NCBI GenBank assembly: GCA_050084515.1
Contig: CM114274.1
Coordinates: 3,782,001-3,846,000 of the forward strand
Reading direction: 5' to 3'
Source of the DNA: Blasia pusilla
Taxonomy: Eukaryota; Marchantiophyta; Marchantiopsida; Blasiales
Length of the DNA stretch: 64,000 bases
The position numbers and the translations under genes were made by a program. Shown here piece after piece: positions 1 through 12,020 of this stretch (within the stretch, counting starts at the first letter, position 1; each line of letters opens with the position of its first letter). The notes beneath the pieces are model-generated. The model searched no databases and was not told the DNA's origin. It saw only the letters and a program-made list of their open reading frames with translations.

Positions 1-888
1 GGGTTCAAATCCGACTATGTGCACTTTATTTTGTCTTTGACTATTACCGTCCTTGACCTAATGGGAGGATGAATAGGCGCGAAGGATATTTGGACCCCTC
101 CCCATTCCCCCCTCCTCTTCATGAACATGCACATAAATCCTTAAATGCAACTTCATACGTGAATACCAATTACAATCATATCAAAGGGTTTCTTTCGATA
201 TATATTAGGTTTAAAATTATGACATTTTCCCTTCATATCAATTATGAGTGGGGGACTTTCTTTTCCTCCTCACATCCTCTTTTTTGGTATTCCAATTTCC
301 TTCATTACTTTCTCCCCGAATGTTGCTTTTGGGTGTCCTTGGTCTTGTTATGGCCGTCTTGCCAAGATGGTTCTTTTAGATAAAGTGGGTTTTCCAATTT
401 TTATTCCTTCTTTTTTTGCACCTATTTGTGTGTACATATATGATTTATGTCAATTCCTCTCACATGTCTCTCTTGCTTTTATGACGCTTTACCTCACTAC
501 TTTGCCCTTGCCTACATTTACTATCTTCTTAAGGGTTTAGCAAGTAGGAAAATCTACTTAAAAAGGAAAAATATTCATATTTCTGAGCCACTTCTTTGAT
601 ACTATATAGATCCAATTTTTTCTCAAGTTAAATTGATTTTTATTCTTCTTGAAGTGATTTTCAATCATAAATTGTCGCTTCATCTTGGGTGCTCCTTGGA
701 TCATATCTCACCACCAATGCATTTGATCTTTGGAGTGGAGAAGATGCCTCTTCTTGGAACACAACGGGAGTGCTAGTAACTCCCAATTCCCCCTAAATAA
801 TGCCAAGATACCTTACACATTTAGGTCCACTATACCATTTGGTGGACATAAATATCTAAATTATCAAGTGGCCCTCTTTTGTATCACA

Positions 889-972
889 TAATGTTTGGCT
901 TACATTTTCTTCATCGCGCATGACATAACTCTATGTCATGCGGGATGAAGAAAATTTAAGCCAAACATTATA
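889..972. repeat. Imperfect hairpin, about 40-bp arms
   Basis: The left arm (889-929) reads TAATGTTTGGCTTACATTTT and onward. The right arm (932-972) is its near-complete reverse complement, ending AAGCCAAACATTATA, with almost no loop. There are a few mismatches. It looks like a small foldback MITE or a small-RNA-type hairpin. No target duplication was identified. Confidence 0.75.
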
Positions 973-2587
973 AGACTATACAAGAATAAGGAGTCATGTT
1001 GGCATTCACCCACATACTATCAACAGAACCATTCCTTGGCACATCAACAAGAATGTGGCAAAGAAAGCGATAAGAGTCTACAGAAGCTCTCTAAGATATA
1101 TAAGGCAAGATTAATTTAGCTATTGCTTGTTTTGACTTCTCAAACCATCATTAATCATGGAGGAAGTGTTTTTTTCCCTACATTGAAGTAAGAGCATTCA
1201 AAATCCAAGACAAAAAATACAAAAACAAGCTTTCAATGTGAACTTTCCAAGAAAGCCCAATGAAGTTCAAGAAACAAAACTTGGCAATTTTCTTGCTTCA
1301 TTCAATTTTCTCCTTAGAGCATTAGGTTTGCTCAAAGATAGCCTCATGTGGGGGCAGAACTTAAGAGACATTATTGATAGAAGCTAAATTTATGGCCTAA
1401 ACTTATATATTATTTAAGAAAATTATGAAAATATTGCAATGGTGGAAAGAGATCAACGTTAACTTTCAAGGGGTTGGTTCCAGCGTATTCTATTAACACT
1501 TGCAAGGTCCTCCCCTTATTAACACATCTCAATAAGGCCCTATGATGTTCAAAATTGGTGCTTCCTTAAACATCCACAAATGTGACAATTAAAAAAAACT
1601 CCTGATGTAAAAAGTGAAATTATATGTTTGAGAAGAAAAAAATATCTTTCCAAAGAGGTAAACCAACAATTGTAAAACCAAATCCTTTTCATTATGTTCA
1701 TTGACTCAACCCCTTTTGAGATTTCCTCTTATATCATACTACAATATTAGGTCATTGGTGTGATTAGTGAGGCACCCATGCAAGAAATTATTTTTGTAAT
1801 AAGAAATAATGTAGACGGGCATACGGAAGCTACAAAGAAATAGGATATGAATATGAAATAAAATATTCCTATTCATATTCTTCTACTATGTAAAGCTTCC
1901 TAAAACAAAGAAGGAAAAATCTATGAAAATTTTCCTTCATCATTTAATCCAGATAAATGACACTATTGAACTCAAAATGACTAACCAATAACAAATAATT
2001 TTGTCTAGCGGATACTAATTCTCTTGTCTATGTTTTCACCCATCTTTTTGAATTGGACTCTTTACCACTCTCTTTAATTTACAAAATTAACTATTTTCAT
2101 ATTCAAAAACCCCTAACTTCCATCTTTCTATATAAGATTTCCTACAAGTTCTATTCCCAAATACAAAAATTAGTCAGAAAAATATAATTATAGTCAACTC
2201 ATTTCCGAAAATGGATTTTTCCTTTGCTGCCCTTTTTTCACCATGAAATTGAATTCAAGAAAAAAAGTTTCTGAATCGTCTGTCTCCAAACTTTAGAGGA
2301 AGAATTAAAATTATTAGTTACAACCCATAAGATTTATGGATCATGTAAATATTCATTCTCTTTGTCAAATTTTTTGCCTATAACCCCTATTTAAAATGAC
2401 CAAATATTTTTACACATGTCAAACATGAGGAAAAAAATTTTGAATTAGTAAATAGATTCCAAAATATGGAGGCTGATTAATTAAGGGATTACACATTCTG
2501 ACTTAACTTCAACCTGGTGATACTGACATGGCACCAAGTGGGTTGAGTTTGATGTGGCACTACTCAAACCATGCCTCCATCCGTATT

Positions 2588-2664
2588 GGTCACGAAACGA
2601 TACTTGGCCGCATCTCTTCACCTCCATCCTTCACCACATCTGGTCACGAAACGATACTTGGCCG
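2588..2664. repeat. Direct repeat of 23 bp, two copies
   Basis: The motif GGTCACGAAACGATACTTGG followed by CCG occurs at 2588-2610 and again at 2642-2664, about 54 bases apart. No gene context explains it. Confidence 0.8.
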
Positions 2665-3120
2665 TGTCAAATCCATACCTTAATGTCGTGGAGATGTTAG
2701 CGAGTGGCAGAATATAATGTCATCCAATCCTTTACTCAAAATGCTTTGACACCCCTTGATATAGAAAAACAAAAGAGAAAATGTGATCTAGCTCACACTT
2801 ATTGTTATTGCACAAACTAGAAGTGTTTGTAATTGTAAAGAGTAAGTGTAGGTTGAGAGATGATTATTACATCATGTGAGTGCATATTGTGGAAAAAAAA
2901 TCATTGGCACATATATTATCGTCACATCCATATGTATATAATTATTTTTAAATAGATTATAAAAAGTCACATAATTCCTAATTATAAAAAAATGAGTTTA
3001 TTATACCCTTAAAGTCCCCAAGAATTCAAGAAGGTGATTTGTGCACACAAATCATCACAATTTGTACAAGAAGTTGTTAACTAACCAAAAAATCTTCAAG
3101 AAGGTTCCAAAAAAAATCTT

Positions 3121-3303
3121 AAAGGGTGACATATGTGCACGCATCATTGTTATGTCATTTGCATGGGAGAAAAAAAGTATATGCTTAGTTTTGCATGAGA
3201 GGTTATGTATTAAAGGGTGACATATGCACACACACATAATTGTTATGTCATTTGCATGGGAGAAAAAAGTATATGCTTAGTTTTGCATGAGAGGCTATGT
3301 ATT
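3121..3303. repeat. Tandem duplication, period about 91 bp
   Basis: Two adjacent copies start at 3121 and 3212, each beginning AAAGGGTGACATATG. Both run through TTGTTATGTCATTTGCATGG and ATGCTTAGTTTTGCATGAGA. They differ by a few substitutions and small indels, which fits a recent local duplication in non-coding DNA. Confidence 0.8.
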
Positions 3304-3339
3304 AATCTTGGATGAATTGTCGAGGATGTGGGAAGCTTG

Positions 3340-4148
3340 GGTGTGCAAATTTCCCCTTGTTTAGGGCCCATTTTGGGTTATTTGGATGAGCTTATTATTT
3401 TATGTAAATTCCTTACTTTAGGCACGATTTACTTGCCATTATTGAAGGCACCTCTTAACCCACCATGGAAGATTTGGGTTTGAGATATAACATCTGTGCA
3501 TAGCTCACAAGATAAAGGTCACGAAAGAGGGAGAAGATGTTCCTTAAGATGAGAGAGTTTAGGAGCTCATTCACTCTTTGTTGAACCTTCTTCCATGAGG
3601 AGAGAAGTCGTGTTTCTCTCTTGCCTTGTGAGTTGCATAATCACACCTTCACACACCTATGTTGTACCACCATTTCATTGTCTGCACAATTAACGGTTGT
3701 ATCTTCACATCCTTAATTCCCCCATCGATTGCATCTTTATGGCCCTCATGCCGCAACAACGTAATTACATGTGGTGCTCCCATACCACATCCACGTCCAC
3801 ATCATGTTTGAATGTTAATTCACTTCTTGATGTAGATCACCGGATTTAGGGTTTAATATCACCAACATTCAATCCTACATATCCTAATTTTATGAGTTAC
3901 TATCTGTAATAACTTGATGTGTTGTGGAAACATTTGTTGTTCAAATTGATGATGAGTTGCAATAGCAACATCTTTAAAAATAATGGTAATGTGTGATTTA
4001 TTATTGTTTAATTCTGTAAATTAACTCGACATACACAATTAGAGCGCGAGGTGCTATTCTTCATTTTGGGGGTTTTGACTTTGACCCTAAAGTCACACCA
4101 CAACATCCTACCATATCCATAATTTTTGTGGTGCCCACAGTAGGGACC
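3340..4148 (+). mobile_element. Degenerate LTR-like copy with primer-binding-like site
   Basis: Blocks within 3350-3660 match the LTR-like arm at 59457-60102 in the same order: a TTATTATTTTATGTAAATTCC-like block, then GAGCTCATTC.CTCTTTGTTGAACC, then a CTTGCCTTGTG block. Just downstream, TGGTGCCCACAGTAGGGACC (4129-4148) resembles the primer-binding site of plant Ty3/gypsy (Tat/Ogre-like) elements. A similar TGGTGCCCAAAGTGGGG lies at 57604. Borders are not resolved, so I infer an old gypsy LTR and leader rather than a measured element. Confidence 0.4.
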
Positions 4149-4870
4149 CATGTCTCCCATAGTGCATCCAACGGGAGTGTTGTGGGGGTTTAGTTAGTTG
4201 TTGTTTGTTGTCATAACTAGAGTTCACGAGTTGGTCGTGTGGAGGAATACATGGTTAGCGGGACTACATATGATATGGAAGTATATATGGATAGGGGTTG
4301 CACATGGAGTGCCAACCCTTGGGCTAGAAGGAACTCAACCAAGAGGTTTTTTATTGTGACCAGTATCAACGATATGGTTATACTTGGAATATGTGTTTTA
4401 TCTTGAGCAACATTTGGAGTGAATACTTGAGCAAACCAAAGCACCCATAGGAGCCTAAGGCTAAGGCACAGGTAGTCCTCGAGGAGGACATAGTGGCGGA
4501 TATGCCCACGGAGGAGGTAGTGGCCAAGGTTGCACGAACTAAGAGCTTGTTAGCGTGTATTTGTGTGTGTCATCACATTCATATGGTTAACTACGGGTCT
4601 AGATAAACCAAAATAGGCAAACAGGCATGAAAGATCTCTCATGATTAAGCGTAGATTAATCCCATCGACCGAGAGTTTTTTATAATTCAATCGGGTCATT
4701 AACCTAGTGAAACTGCGATTATGTGGTGTATCTCCACCTATTCCTGGGAGAAAAGGATATGTCCACGAACATGCCCAAAGGGTCCTCCGCGTGTGGTCTT
4801 TTCAGTACCCCGGTGGTCCACGTGGGTTCAGAATGTGGTAATGAGTACGTGCTCAAATTAAGGGAGGCAG
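4149..4870 (+). other. Unassigned stretch after the LTR-like copy
   Basis: A short charged open segment near 4460-4560, rich in Glu, Ala and Lys, could be decayed gag of the element inferred upstream. There is no zinc knuckle or other motif to confirm it. I see no other gene. Confidence 0.3.
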
Positions 4871-4879
4871 GCAAGAATT

Positions 4880-5124
4880 CGCGGCATGTAATCCACCCTA
4901 AGCCCGCTCAAGGCCTGCAACAACATCCACATGGCATGGTCAACGGCCACATGGCATGGCCCACGGCTAGGCCTAGATAAGGCCTCCAAGGGCAAGGTTG
5001 GGCCTTATCGCGTCCGTTGTGCAGGCATGCCGCGGGCCAATGTGGGCTTAGGCCAGGTCGGTACGGGCTACAAAATGAATTGCACGAATGGGCGAGTCAG
5101 GGCGATGGGTTTTTAGACTAGTTG
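4880..5124. repeat. GC-rich dispersed repeat, left half (split by copia)
   Basis: This GC-rich stretch has motifs such as AAGCCCGC, GGCCTGC and CCGCGGGCC. It continues at 10455 after the copia insertion, where GCGGGCCGTGG and GGACATGTCTACGGACACAG follow. Related sequence recurs at 63590-63810 and partly at 11940-12030, so this is a dispersed repeat family of unknown class. The interruption by the copia element is supported by the AGTTG duplication. Confidence 0.6.
5120..5124 (+). repeat. Target-site duplication AGTTG (left)
   Basis: AGTTG precedes the first base of the 5' LTR and is repeated directly after the last base of the 3' LTR (10455-10459). A 5-bp duplication is the normal signature of Ty1/copia integration. 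Confidence 0.85.
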
Positions 5125-5582
<458 letters not shown>

Positions 5583-5989
5583 TGTGAGTTTATTGAGTGC
5601 AGATTTCAAGTGGAGCTTTGACAAAGTGATAAAATATTGAGGCGTTCTTTAGGGCTTTTCCGGTCAATTTAGCCATATGGATCCGTAGGAACTAGAAAAA
5701 AAATTCTATCCAACCATCTTTTAGAGCTTGTTGGGAGCTTTCCAACGCACCCAAAATTGCTTGATTTTGACATTCTGAGCTCTTGAAGTAGCAATCGCAG
5801 TATAGGAAAGTGCAATTAGTGAAGAAAAGTTGTGCAGTTTGCTCTCTATAGGCCAATTTCGACTAGTTCTTTCATAGAGCTGGTCAATTTTGGCAAATTT
5901 CAGATAGATTTCTGTGTAGGAGTGGTCTATGATTCAATTGGAGCAGTAGAAAGCTTGAAATTACGTTTGTCTGAGTGAAATCGTTTGTC

Positions 5990-6871
5990 ATGGAGTATTC
6001 TTTAGCAACAATCACATGCGAGAGCGAGAAGCTAGATAAGCAGAATCATAATGTCTGGAAGTTTTGCATGAAACAATTTCTCATGGGTCAAGAACTATGG
6101 GACCTTATCATACGTGATGAGGCCAAGCCAGAAAGTGACTCAACAGACTTGAATGTTCACGTCTGGAATAAACGCGCAAGGCAAGTAATCCACGATATTT
6201 CAATAACGATCAGATCGACAATGATAGGTCACATTCAAGATGTTGATAGTCCGAAGGAGACCTAGGATGCATTGGAAAAGTTGTTCCAAACATCTACAAA
6301 GGCCAGAAAGCTTCAATTGAAACAGAAATTGAACGAAACGAGGAAAGGATCGCAGAGCATCAATGATTATATTTTGAGTATCAGACATATTTTTGATCAG
6401 TTGACTAGCATTGGAGTGATAGTAGAAGATGATGATTTGATCTTGCTCACTCTTCAAGGCCTTCCAAAGAATTACAAGTCCTTTGAGACTTCTATCTTTA
6501 TGAGAGGGAAGTATCCAACCTTTCAAGAGTTAGTCCCTCTATTAATCAGTGAAGAGATGCGCCAAGTTGGCAGCGGTAGCTCGTCTAGTCTGCAAGAGAG
6601 TGCGTTATTTGCAAGTTATGGATCAAACAGAGGCAGGGGTCATGGCAAAAAATTTTGTGGCTGTGGTGGATATCAAGAATATGGAGGAAGAGGCACTCAA
6701 TATAACGTCACTCAATCAACTACGAACCAGTACCACACACAATCACAAGATGGTGATGGTGGAAAACGTTGGGGTCGATGTCAGCAGCAGAGGGTCCATG
6801 GATCTTGTAATTACTGTGGGATAAAGGATCACTATGCAAAGTTTAGCCATGTGAGAACAGGAGCCTTATAG
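5990..6871 (+). pseudogene. Copia gag, disrupted
   Basis: The N-terminal part has the copia gag (UBN2) pattern: a WK-type motif (NVWKF), LW.LI, then after an in-frame TAG at 6263 the segments LEKLFQ, LKQKL, INDYIL and LPKNYKSF. Near the end is a zinc knuckle with spacing C-X2-C-X4-H-X4, starting CNYCG. Its last cysteine is replaced by serine (AGC), so zinc binding should be impaired. The segment ends with a stop at about 6869. This is a decayed copy of the nucleocapsid-type gene of the surrounding element. Confidence 0.85.
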
Positions 6872-6949
6872 CAAGAAAATATATGGAGCAACAACACCAA
6901 GAGCAGTACCAAGAACAAAAATATTCACAAACGGAGCATCTCTTGGTAA

Positions 6950-9900
6950 TGACTCATCATATGGGAGCAATGGTCAAGAAAGAATCAACATCAGATTGAT
7001 ACATTGACTCAGGTGCATCAAATCACATGATCTTACAAGCTAAATGGTTCAGTAGTTTGGAGCCAATAAAAGATCCTGCAATTGTGCTCATAGGAGATGA
7101 CACTCAACATCATATCACGCATACCGGTAAAGTTCCGATAGCATCAAATGGTCTTTGTGCTCTTGGAAATGTTCTCTTTGTTCCTACCATTGCAATAAAT
7201 CTGATCTCTGTAGGACAGATAGTATAATGGGGTTATCAAGTGAAGTTTAACGCACATGGTTGTTTCATTGAAACAATGGATGAGCAGACTACGATGGCCA
7301 AAGGAACTAGATCTGGCACAATGTTCAAATAAGATGTTCCAATGCCAGAGATTCAAACAACAATGTATGGTCAAACCGCCAACAAGTCACAGATGTGTGG
7401 CATAAAAGAATAGGACATATGAATCTTCAAAAATTACAGAGTCTTTCATTATCTAATATAGTAATAGGACTTTCTAAATTAGCGAGTCTTGCTACATTAG
7501 AGGTATGTCCTGCTTGCCAATTTGGAAAACAAACTAGATTTCCTTTTCCAAAGCAAGATAGAAGAGCATCCATGATATTGGAGTTGATTCAAAGTGATGT
7601 GTGGAGAGCATCACAACAAATCCTTAGTGGTTTCTAGTACTTTCTTTCATTTATTGATGACTTCTCTAGATATATATGGGTATACTTTCTGACAGTCAAG
7701 TCAAAGGTATTCTTAGTGTTCCAAACATTCAGAGTTCTAGTAGAGAAGCAGATTGGAGAACCCATTCTGAAATTGTGTTGTAATGGAGGAGGAGAGTATC
7801 TTTCAACAGAGTTTGATGACTATTTACGTCAGAATGGCATCCAAAGTCAAGTGACTTGCCGTTGGATTCTTCTTCTCAGCCACAAAAAAATGGAGAGGCT
7901 GAGAGGAAGAATCGACATATTTCTGAAGCGGCACGAGCTATGCTGAATGAGAAGAACATGCCTAAGGTATATTGGGAAGAGGTTGTAGCATGTACAGTCT
8001 TCTTAATCAACCAAACTCCAACAGCATGAGTTCATGATAAAACTCCATTCGAAGTCTTCACAGGAAGTAAACTTGATCTTTCCTTCTTGAAAGTATTTGG
8101 CTGTATTTATTATGCTCATGTTCCTTCTGAGAGAGGTCAGAAATTAGACCCCAAATGTGAAAGATGTATCTTCATTGGCTATGCTGATGGAATTAAGGAA
8201 TATAAGTACTATATTCCATCCTCTAGGCAGCTTATTATTTGTCAAGATGTTATCTTTGATGAGCTAATGTCATGGTATGCTCCATCTGAGCCTATTCCAT
8301 CTCTAAACTCGTATGTTGAGGGGGAGAATATGACTGTAAAACAACAGACATTGTCTTCAACTTCCCCAAGTACTAGTGCAGGATTATGAGAGGTCCTAGA
8401 TTCATCAGTTAAATTTTTGAGTCCATGGACAGGAAGAGTACGTATTCAGTCTGTTGACACTAGTCAGAGCTCGAGTCAGATGTTAGAGGCATCTACCTCT
8501 GAACAACAACTTTGTAGATCAAGTAGAGTTACACATCCAGTTCATAGACTCATAAATGAAGGTTTTCTTGCGACATATCATGCATATATGATGACTACCC
8601 TTCAAGAACAGGAGCCAAGTTGTTTTGAAGAAGCTGCAAGTAAAGTCAAATGGATTGAAGCTATGGAGGAAGAGTTTGCTGCATTAAGACATCAACAGAC
8701 ATGGGAGCTAGTTCATATACCTTCTGGTAAGGAAGCTATTGGTTGCAAATGGATTTATAAAATCAAGCGAGATCAAGATGGTACAATTAATAGATGAAAA
8801 GCGAGATTGATGGCTAAGGGCTTTACACAAAAATATGGTATCGATTATGAGGAAATATTTAGCCATGTTGCAAAGATGGCGACTACGAGAACAGTGTTGC
8901 AGTTGTAGTAAGTAAGAAGTGGAGATTACATCACATGGACGTCAAGAATGCCTTCTTGAATGGATATCTATTTGAGGAGGTATGTATGACTCAACCATAT
9001 GGATACGAGCATCCCAAGTTTCCATTTCGCATATGCAGGTTAAAGAAAGCTCTATACGGGCTCAAACAAGCTCAAAGAGCTTGGTATGGCAAGATTATAT
9101 ACATCCTAAAATAGTTGGGTTTTAGGGTATGTGATTCTGACACCTCGTTATATGTCTTGAGAGGACAAGATCATATGGTTCTCATTGTGTTGTATGTTGA
9201 CGATCTCTTGATTACTAGGAGTATCGAAGAAATGGTACAACAAGTCAAGCTTAAGATACAAGGAGAATTTGATATGAAGGACTTGGGAGAACTCAAGTAC
9301 TTCCTTGGTATTGAGTTTATCAAGGTTGGAGAGAGCATGTGGTTACTACAACAATAATATGCTCTTCATATGCTTTCAAAATATGTTATGAAGGCTTGTA
9401 CGCCAATCTCTACACCGTTGGATCAGAGTATGAAGCTAAGAGTGGATGAAGGAGAGTTTCTTGCAGATTCTAATATGTACAAGCGCATGGTTAGAAGTTT
9501 GATCTATCTAATTATAACCAGACCAGATTTGAGTTATGATGTTGGCCTAGTGAGCCAGTTTATGCAAGCACCTCGGAAACCTTACCTTAATGTTATGAGG
9601 AGGATTATGCGGTATATGAAATTCTCTATTCAATTCGGGCTTCAATTGGAACCTTCTCTGAGTTCTCAATTACACGGATTTATAGATGTTGATTGGGCAG
9701 GAAGCATGTCTGATCGACACTCCACATCTGATTATTCATTTACTTTGGGAAGCGCAGCTATAAGTTGGGCTTCAAAGAAGCAACCTACAGTTGCTTTATC
9801 TTCAACAGAGGCTAAGTACAGAGGAGCAACCAATGCAGCATGTGAGGCGGTGTGGCTTCATCGATTACTTGTTGAGATTGGTGTTAGTAACTTAGGACCT

Positions 9901-10120
9901 AGTGTAATATATTAGTAGCATCAAGCTTGCTTATAACCTTGTGTTTCATGCTCGTACAAAGCATGTTGAGGTGCATTATCATTTTATCAGACAGAAAGTG
10001 CTTGTAGGAGAAATTGATCTTGTGTATATAGGTACAGATTAGCAAATTGCTGACATCTTTACAAAGGCATTGTCTAGAGATAAGTTTGAGATGTTTAGAA
10101 ATGATTCAGGCGTTAGAGAT
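6950..10120 (+). pseudogene. Copia pol (protease, integrase, RT, RNase H), disrupted
   Basis: Protease: DSGAS at 7006-7020, one codon after a TGA. Integrase: an HHCC-type segment (WHKRIGH ... CPACQFGK) at 7395-7530 and FIDDFSRY near 7651. The expected acidic residue before the GGEY motif (near 7780) is Asn, so a catalytic Asp is lost. A frameshift follows near 7880, then WEE and PFEVFTG segments. RT: WIEAMEEE, KWIYKIK, a frameshift near 8905, MDVKNAFLNG, LKKALYGLKQA, and YVDD at 9193-9204. RNase H: DVDWAG near 9688 and SSTEAKY near 9800. At least ten stops interrupt the frame, so it is non-functional. Confidence 0.92.
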
Positions 10121-10143
10121 ATCGATATGAGCTTGAGGGGGAA

Positions 10144-10454
10144 TATTAAAGATTGAGTTACAGTCAAGCTCATGAGACACCTGAACTGCTATATTTGGTA
10201 CTTACACAAAGTAGGGAAGCTTAATCTTGGTTAGTTAGTTAAGCACGATTATCTTAACTAGGGTTAGTTAATCACAATTAGTCTAACTTGAGACTATGGT
10301 TAAGAATAGGGTTAGGATTGCTTGTACATACCCTATATAATTGAAAGGGGACGAGCCTCCACTAACACTCTCATTGCAAATTTTGTTCTCCATGGTGGTG
10401 TGAGTGTGTGAGAGCCTTTTCCCACCAGTTATGCTTGTTTAGCAGTTTTCCACA
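10144..10454 (+). repeat. 3' LTR, 311 bp
   Basis: It starts TATTAAAGATTGAG after the polypurine tract and ends TTTTCCACA, directly before AGTTG. It carries a TATA-like TATATAA at 10334-10340, followed by the presumed R region. The end structure is TA..CA rather than TG..CA. The homologous LTR at 44121-44433 ends TTTTCTACA, which supports the 3' border. Confidence 0.9.
10334..10340 (+). promoter_or_regulatory. TATA-like box in copia 3' LTR
   Basis: TATATAA lies about 110 bases from the LTR end, as expected for the LTR promoter. The same CTATATAATT is kept in the 5' LTR remnant; the copy at 44 kb reads CAATATAATT. Activity is not shown. Confidence 0.45.
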
Positions 10455-10459
10455 AGTTG
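10455..10459 (+). repeat. Target-site duplication AGTTG (right)
   Basis: This is identical to 5120-5124 and sits immediately after the 3' LTR, defining the insertion point of the copia element in a GC-rich repeat. Confidence 0.85.
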
Positions 10460-10645
10460 TAGGTTGGACGAGCTCGGATCTACCTTGCGGGCAAAGCAGG
10501 CTCGAGTGCGGGCCGTGGGTTCCCAAGCTCGTATGGACATGTACATCCTAGGAATAGACATAAGTCTGTAGATATGGACATGTCTACGGACACAGACTTT
10601 GTTGGTGTGCAACCTTGGTAGTGTCCCACCACCCAGATAGGTTGA
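10460..10645. repeat. GC-rich dispersed repeat, right half
   Basis: This continues the repeat interrupted at 5124. It holds GCGGGCCGTGG, then CATGGACATG..., ATAGACATAAGTCT and ACACAGACTTTGTTG...TGCAACC. The same order, with differences, is seen at 63680-63795 and partly at 11950-12028. Confidence 0.6.
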
Positions 10646-12020
10646 AGGCGATCTTGGGTGTGAAGCCAAAAAGGAAATTGAGATAGAGAAAGTACAATGG
10701 TTGCACTCTAATTTCATAAAGTTGGACTCGTAACCTCTACATTGTATGGTTGTGGCAAGGATCAAGAGGATCCCAAATGGATATGCGGGAACCTAGATGG
10801 AGGCACTTGCCATTATGATTAGAATAGAAACTATAGAGTTGGACCCACCATGAGGAAGGCTTGTTTTGCACAATAGGCTTCCCCAAATTATTTCCTTAGA
10901 TGAGGCTAAGGGGATCCCATTGATGGTTCCTGGTTGTACCTCTCGAGGGCAGGGAGGAGTTGGCATGTAGGTATAACAAGATAGAGGAGAGTCAAGTATA
11001 TCGAAATACTATGGTGGAGCTTAGGAAGACCTCGTTTTGAGCACAATGTTGAGGGCATCTATAGACATTTGTATAGGTCCATTATTTTTTTGCATTTCAC
11101 ATTGTGATTTGGATCTACCAAGTAATCTGACTAGTAACTACACTTTCTAAGCACAAGAATAGTGTTATTTCCTCTCACTTGGAGATAGTCACTAAGGAGG
11201 TGGTGGACTTGTCCATGATCCTTGGAACCTATGTTTAAGATGTAGACTATTTATTCATAGCAAATTGCACATGCAAGATTGGCGAAGATTCCAACTATAT
11301 GATTTCACTATGAGTGGTGTTGTTGGACAATTGGAGTGGCGTTTTCTAATTTGGAGCACAATATATTGTATCCATTGCGACTTGTTAGATTTGGGAGTGC
11401 GACCCTTGATCTTGGGGAAGGAAAATTTTATGGAATTGGGTTTGACTTGGGCCAATGTGGAGCGACACCCATTTTGGATCCAGACCTTGGAGGATGAAGC
11501 TAGTACAAACCAATTCATTACGTGTTGCAAGATGGTGGTGAGTGTTTATCAAGAGCACTTGGAAACTGGATTAATATTCGTGTGAGCCGAAGGGAAAATG
11601 GTTGATGGAGAATCCTATGACATTTGGTTAAGAGGAGCAATATTGTAGCCCATAGGATTTACCTTGGAGTACTAGGAGGAGATAATCTCCTATAGACCAA
11701 CATGGCAATTGGAAGATGGACGTGTTTTCTCCCAATACAATTTACTTGTAGAGTGATAGAGTAGCGTGCGACTAGGTGACATACCAACACAAGCCATGTT
11801 TAGAAGGCAAGGCAAGGGTGGGAGGAGCAATAAGGGGGCATGGAATGGAGGTGGGAGGAGGAAAAATGAGAAAGTTCGGATCAAAAAGGAAAGTGGGGGG
11901 AATGAAAAAGAAGGGGGAGATGGGGCCCACATGGATAAGCCCTTCTATAAGACGGACGTAAGTCCACAAACATGAACATGTCCGAAAACAATTGGACATA
12001 GACTTTGTTCATATGCAACC
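10646..12020. other. Unassigned, possible decayed retroelement
   Basis: A 106-aa open frame at 11265-11585 (+) has no motif I recognise. Its last part resembles aspartic-protease linker regions of gypsy elements only vaguely. 11940-12028 repeats the GC-rich family motif (AGTCCACAAACATGAACATG...ATGCAACC). Given the gypsy polymerase immediately downstream, this may be the 5' part of that element. Confidence 0.3.

Larger units (their letters stand above)
1..3330. other. AT-rich intergenic DNA, no gene recognised
   Basis: I see no recognisable coding region here. Open frames in the first 540 bases show no domain or motif I know. The stretch holds a strong hairpin (889-972), a short direct repeat (2588-2664) and a tandem duplication (3121-3306), listed separately. 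The remainder is AT-rich with homopolymer runs typical of plant intergenic DNA. Confidence 0.6.
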
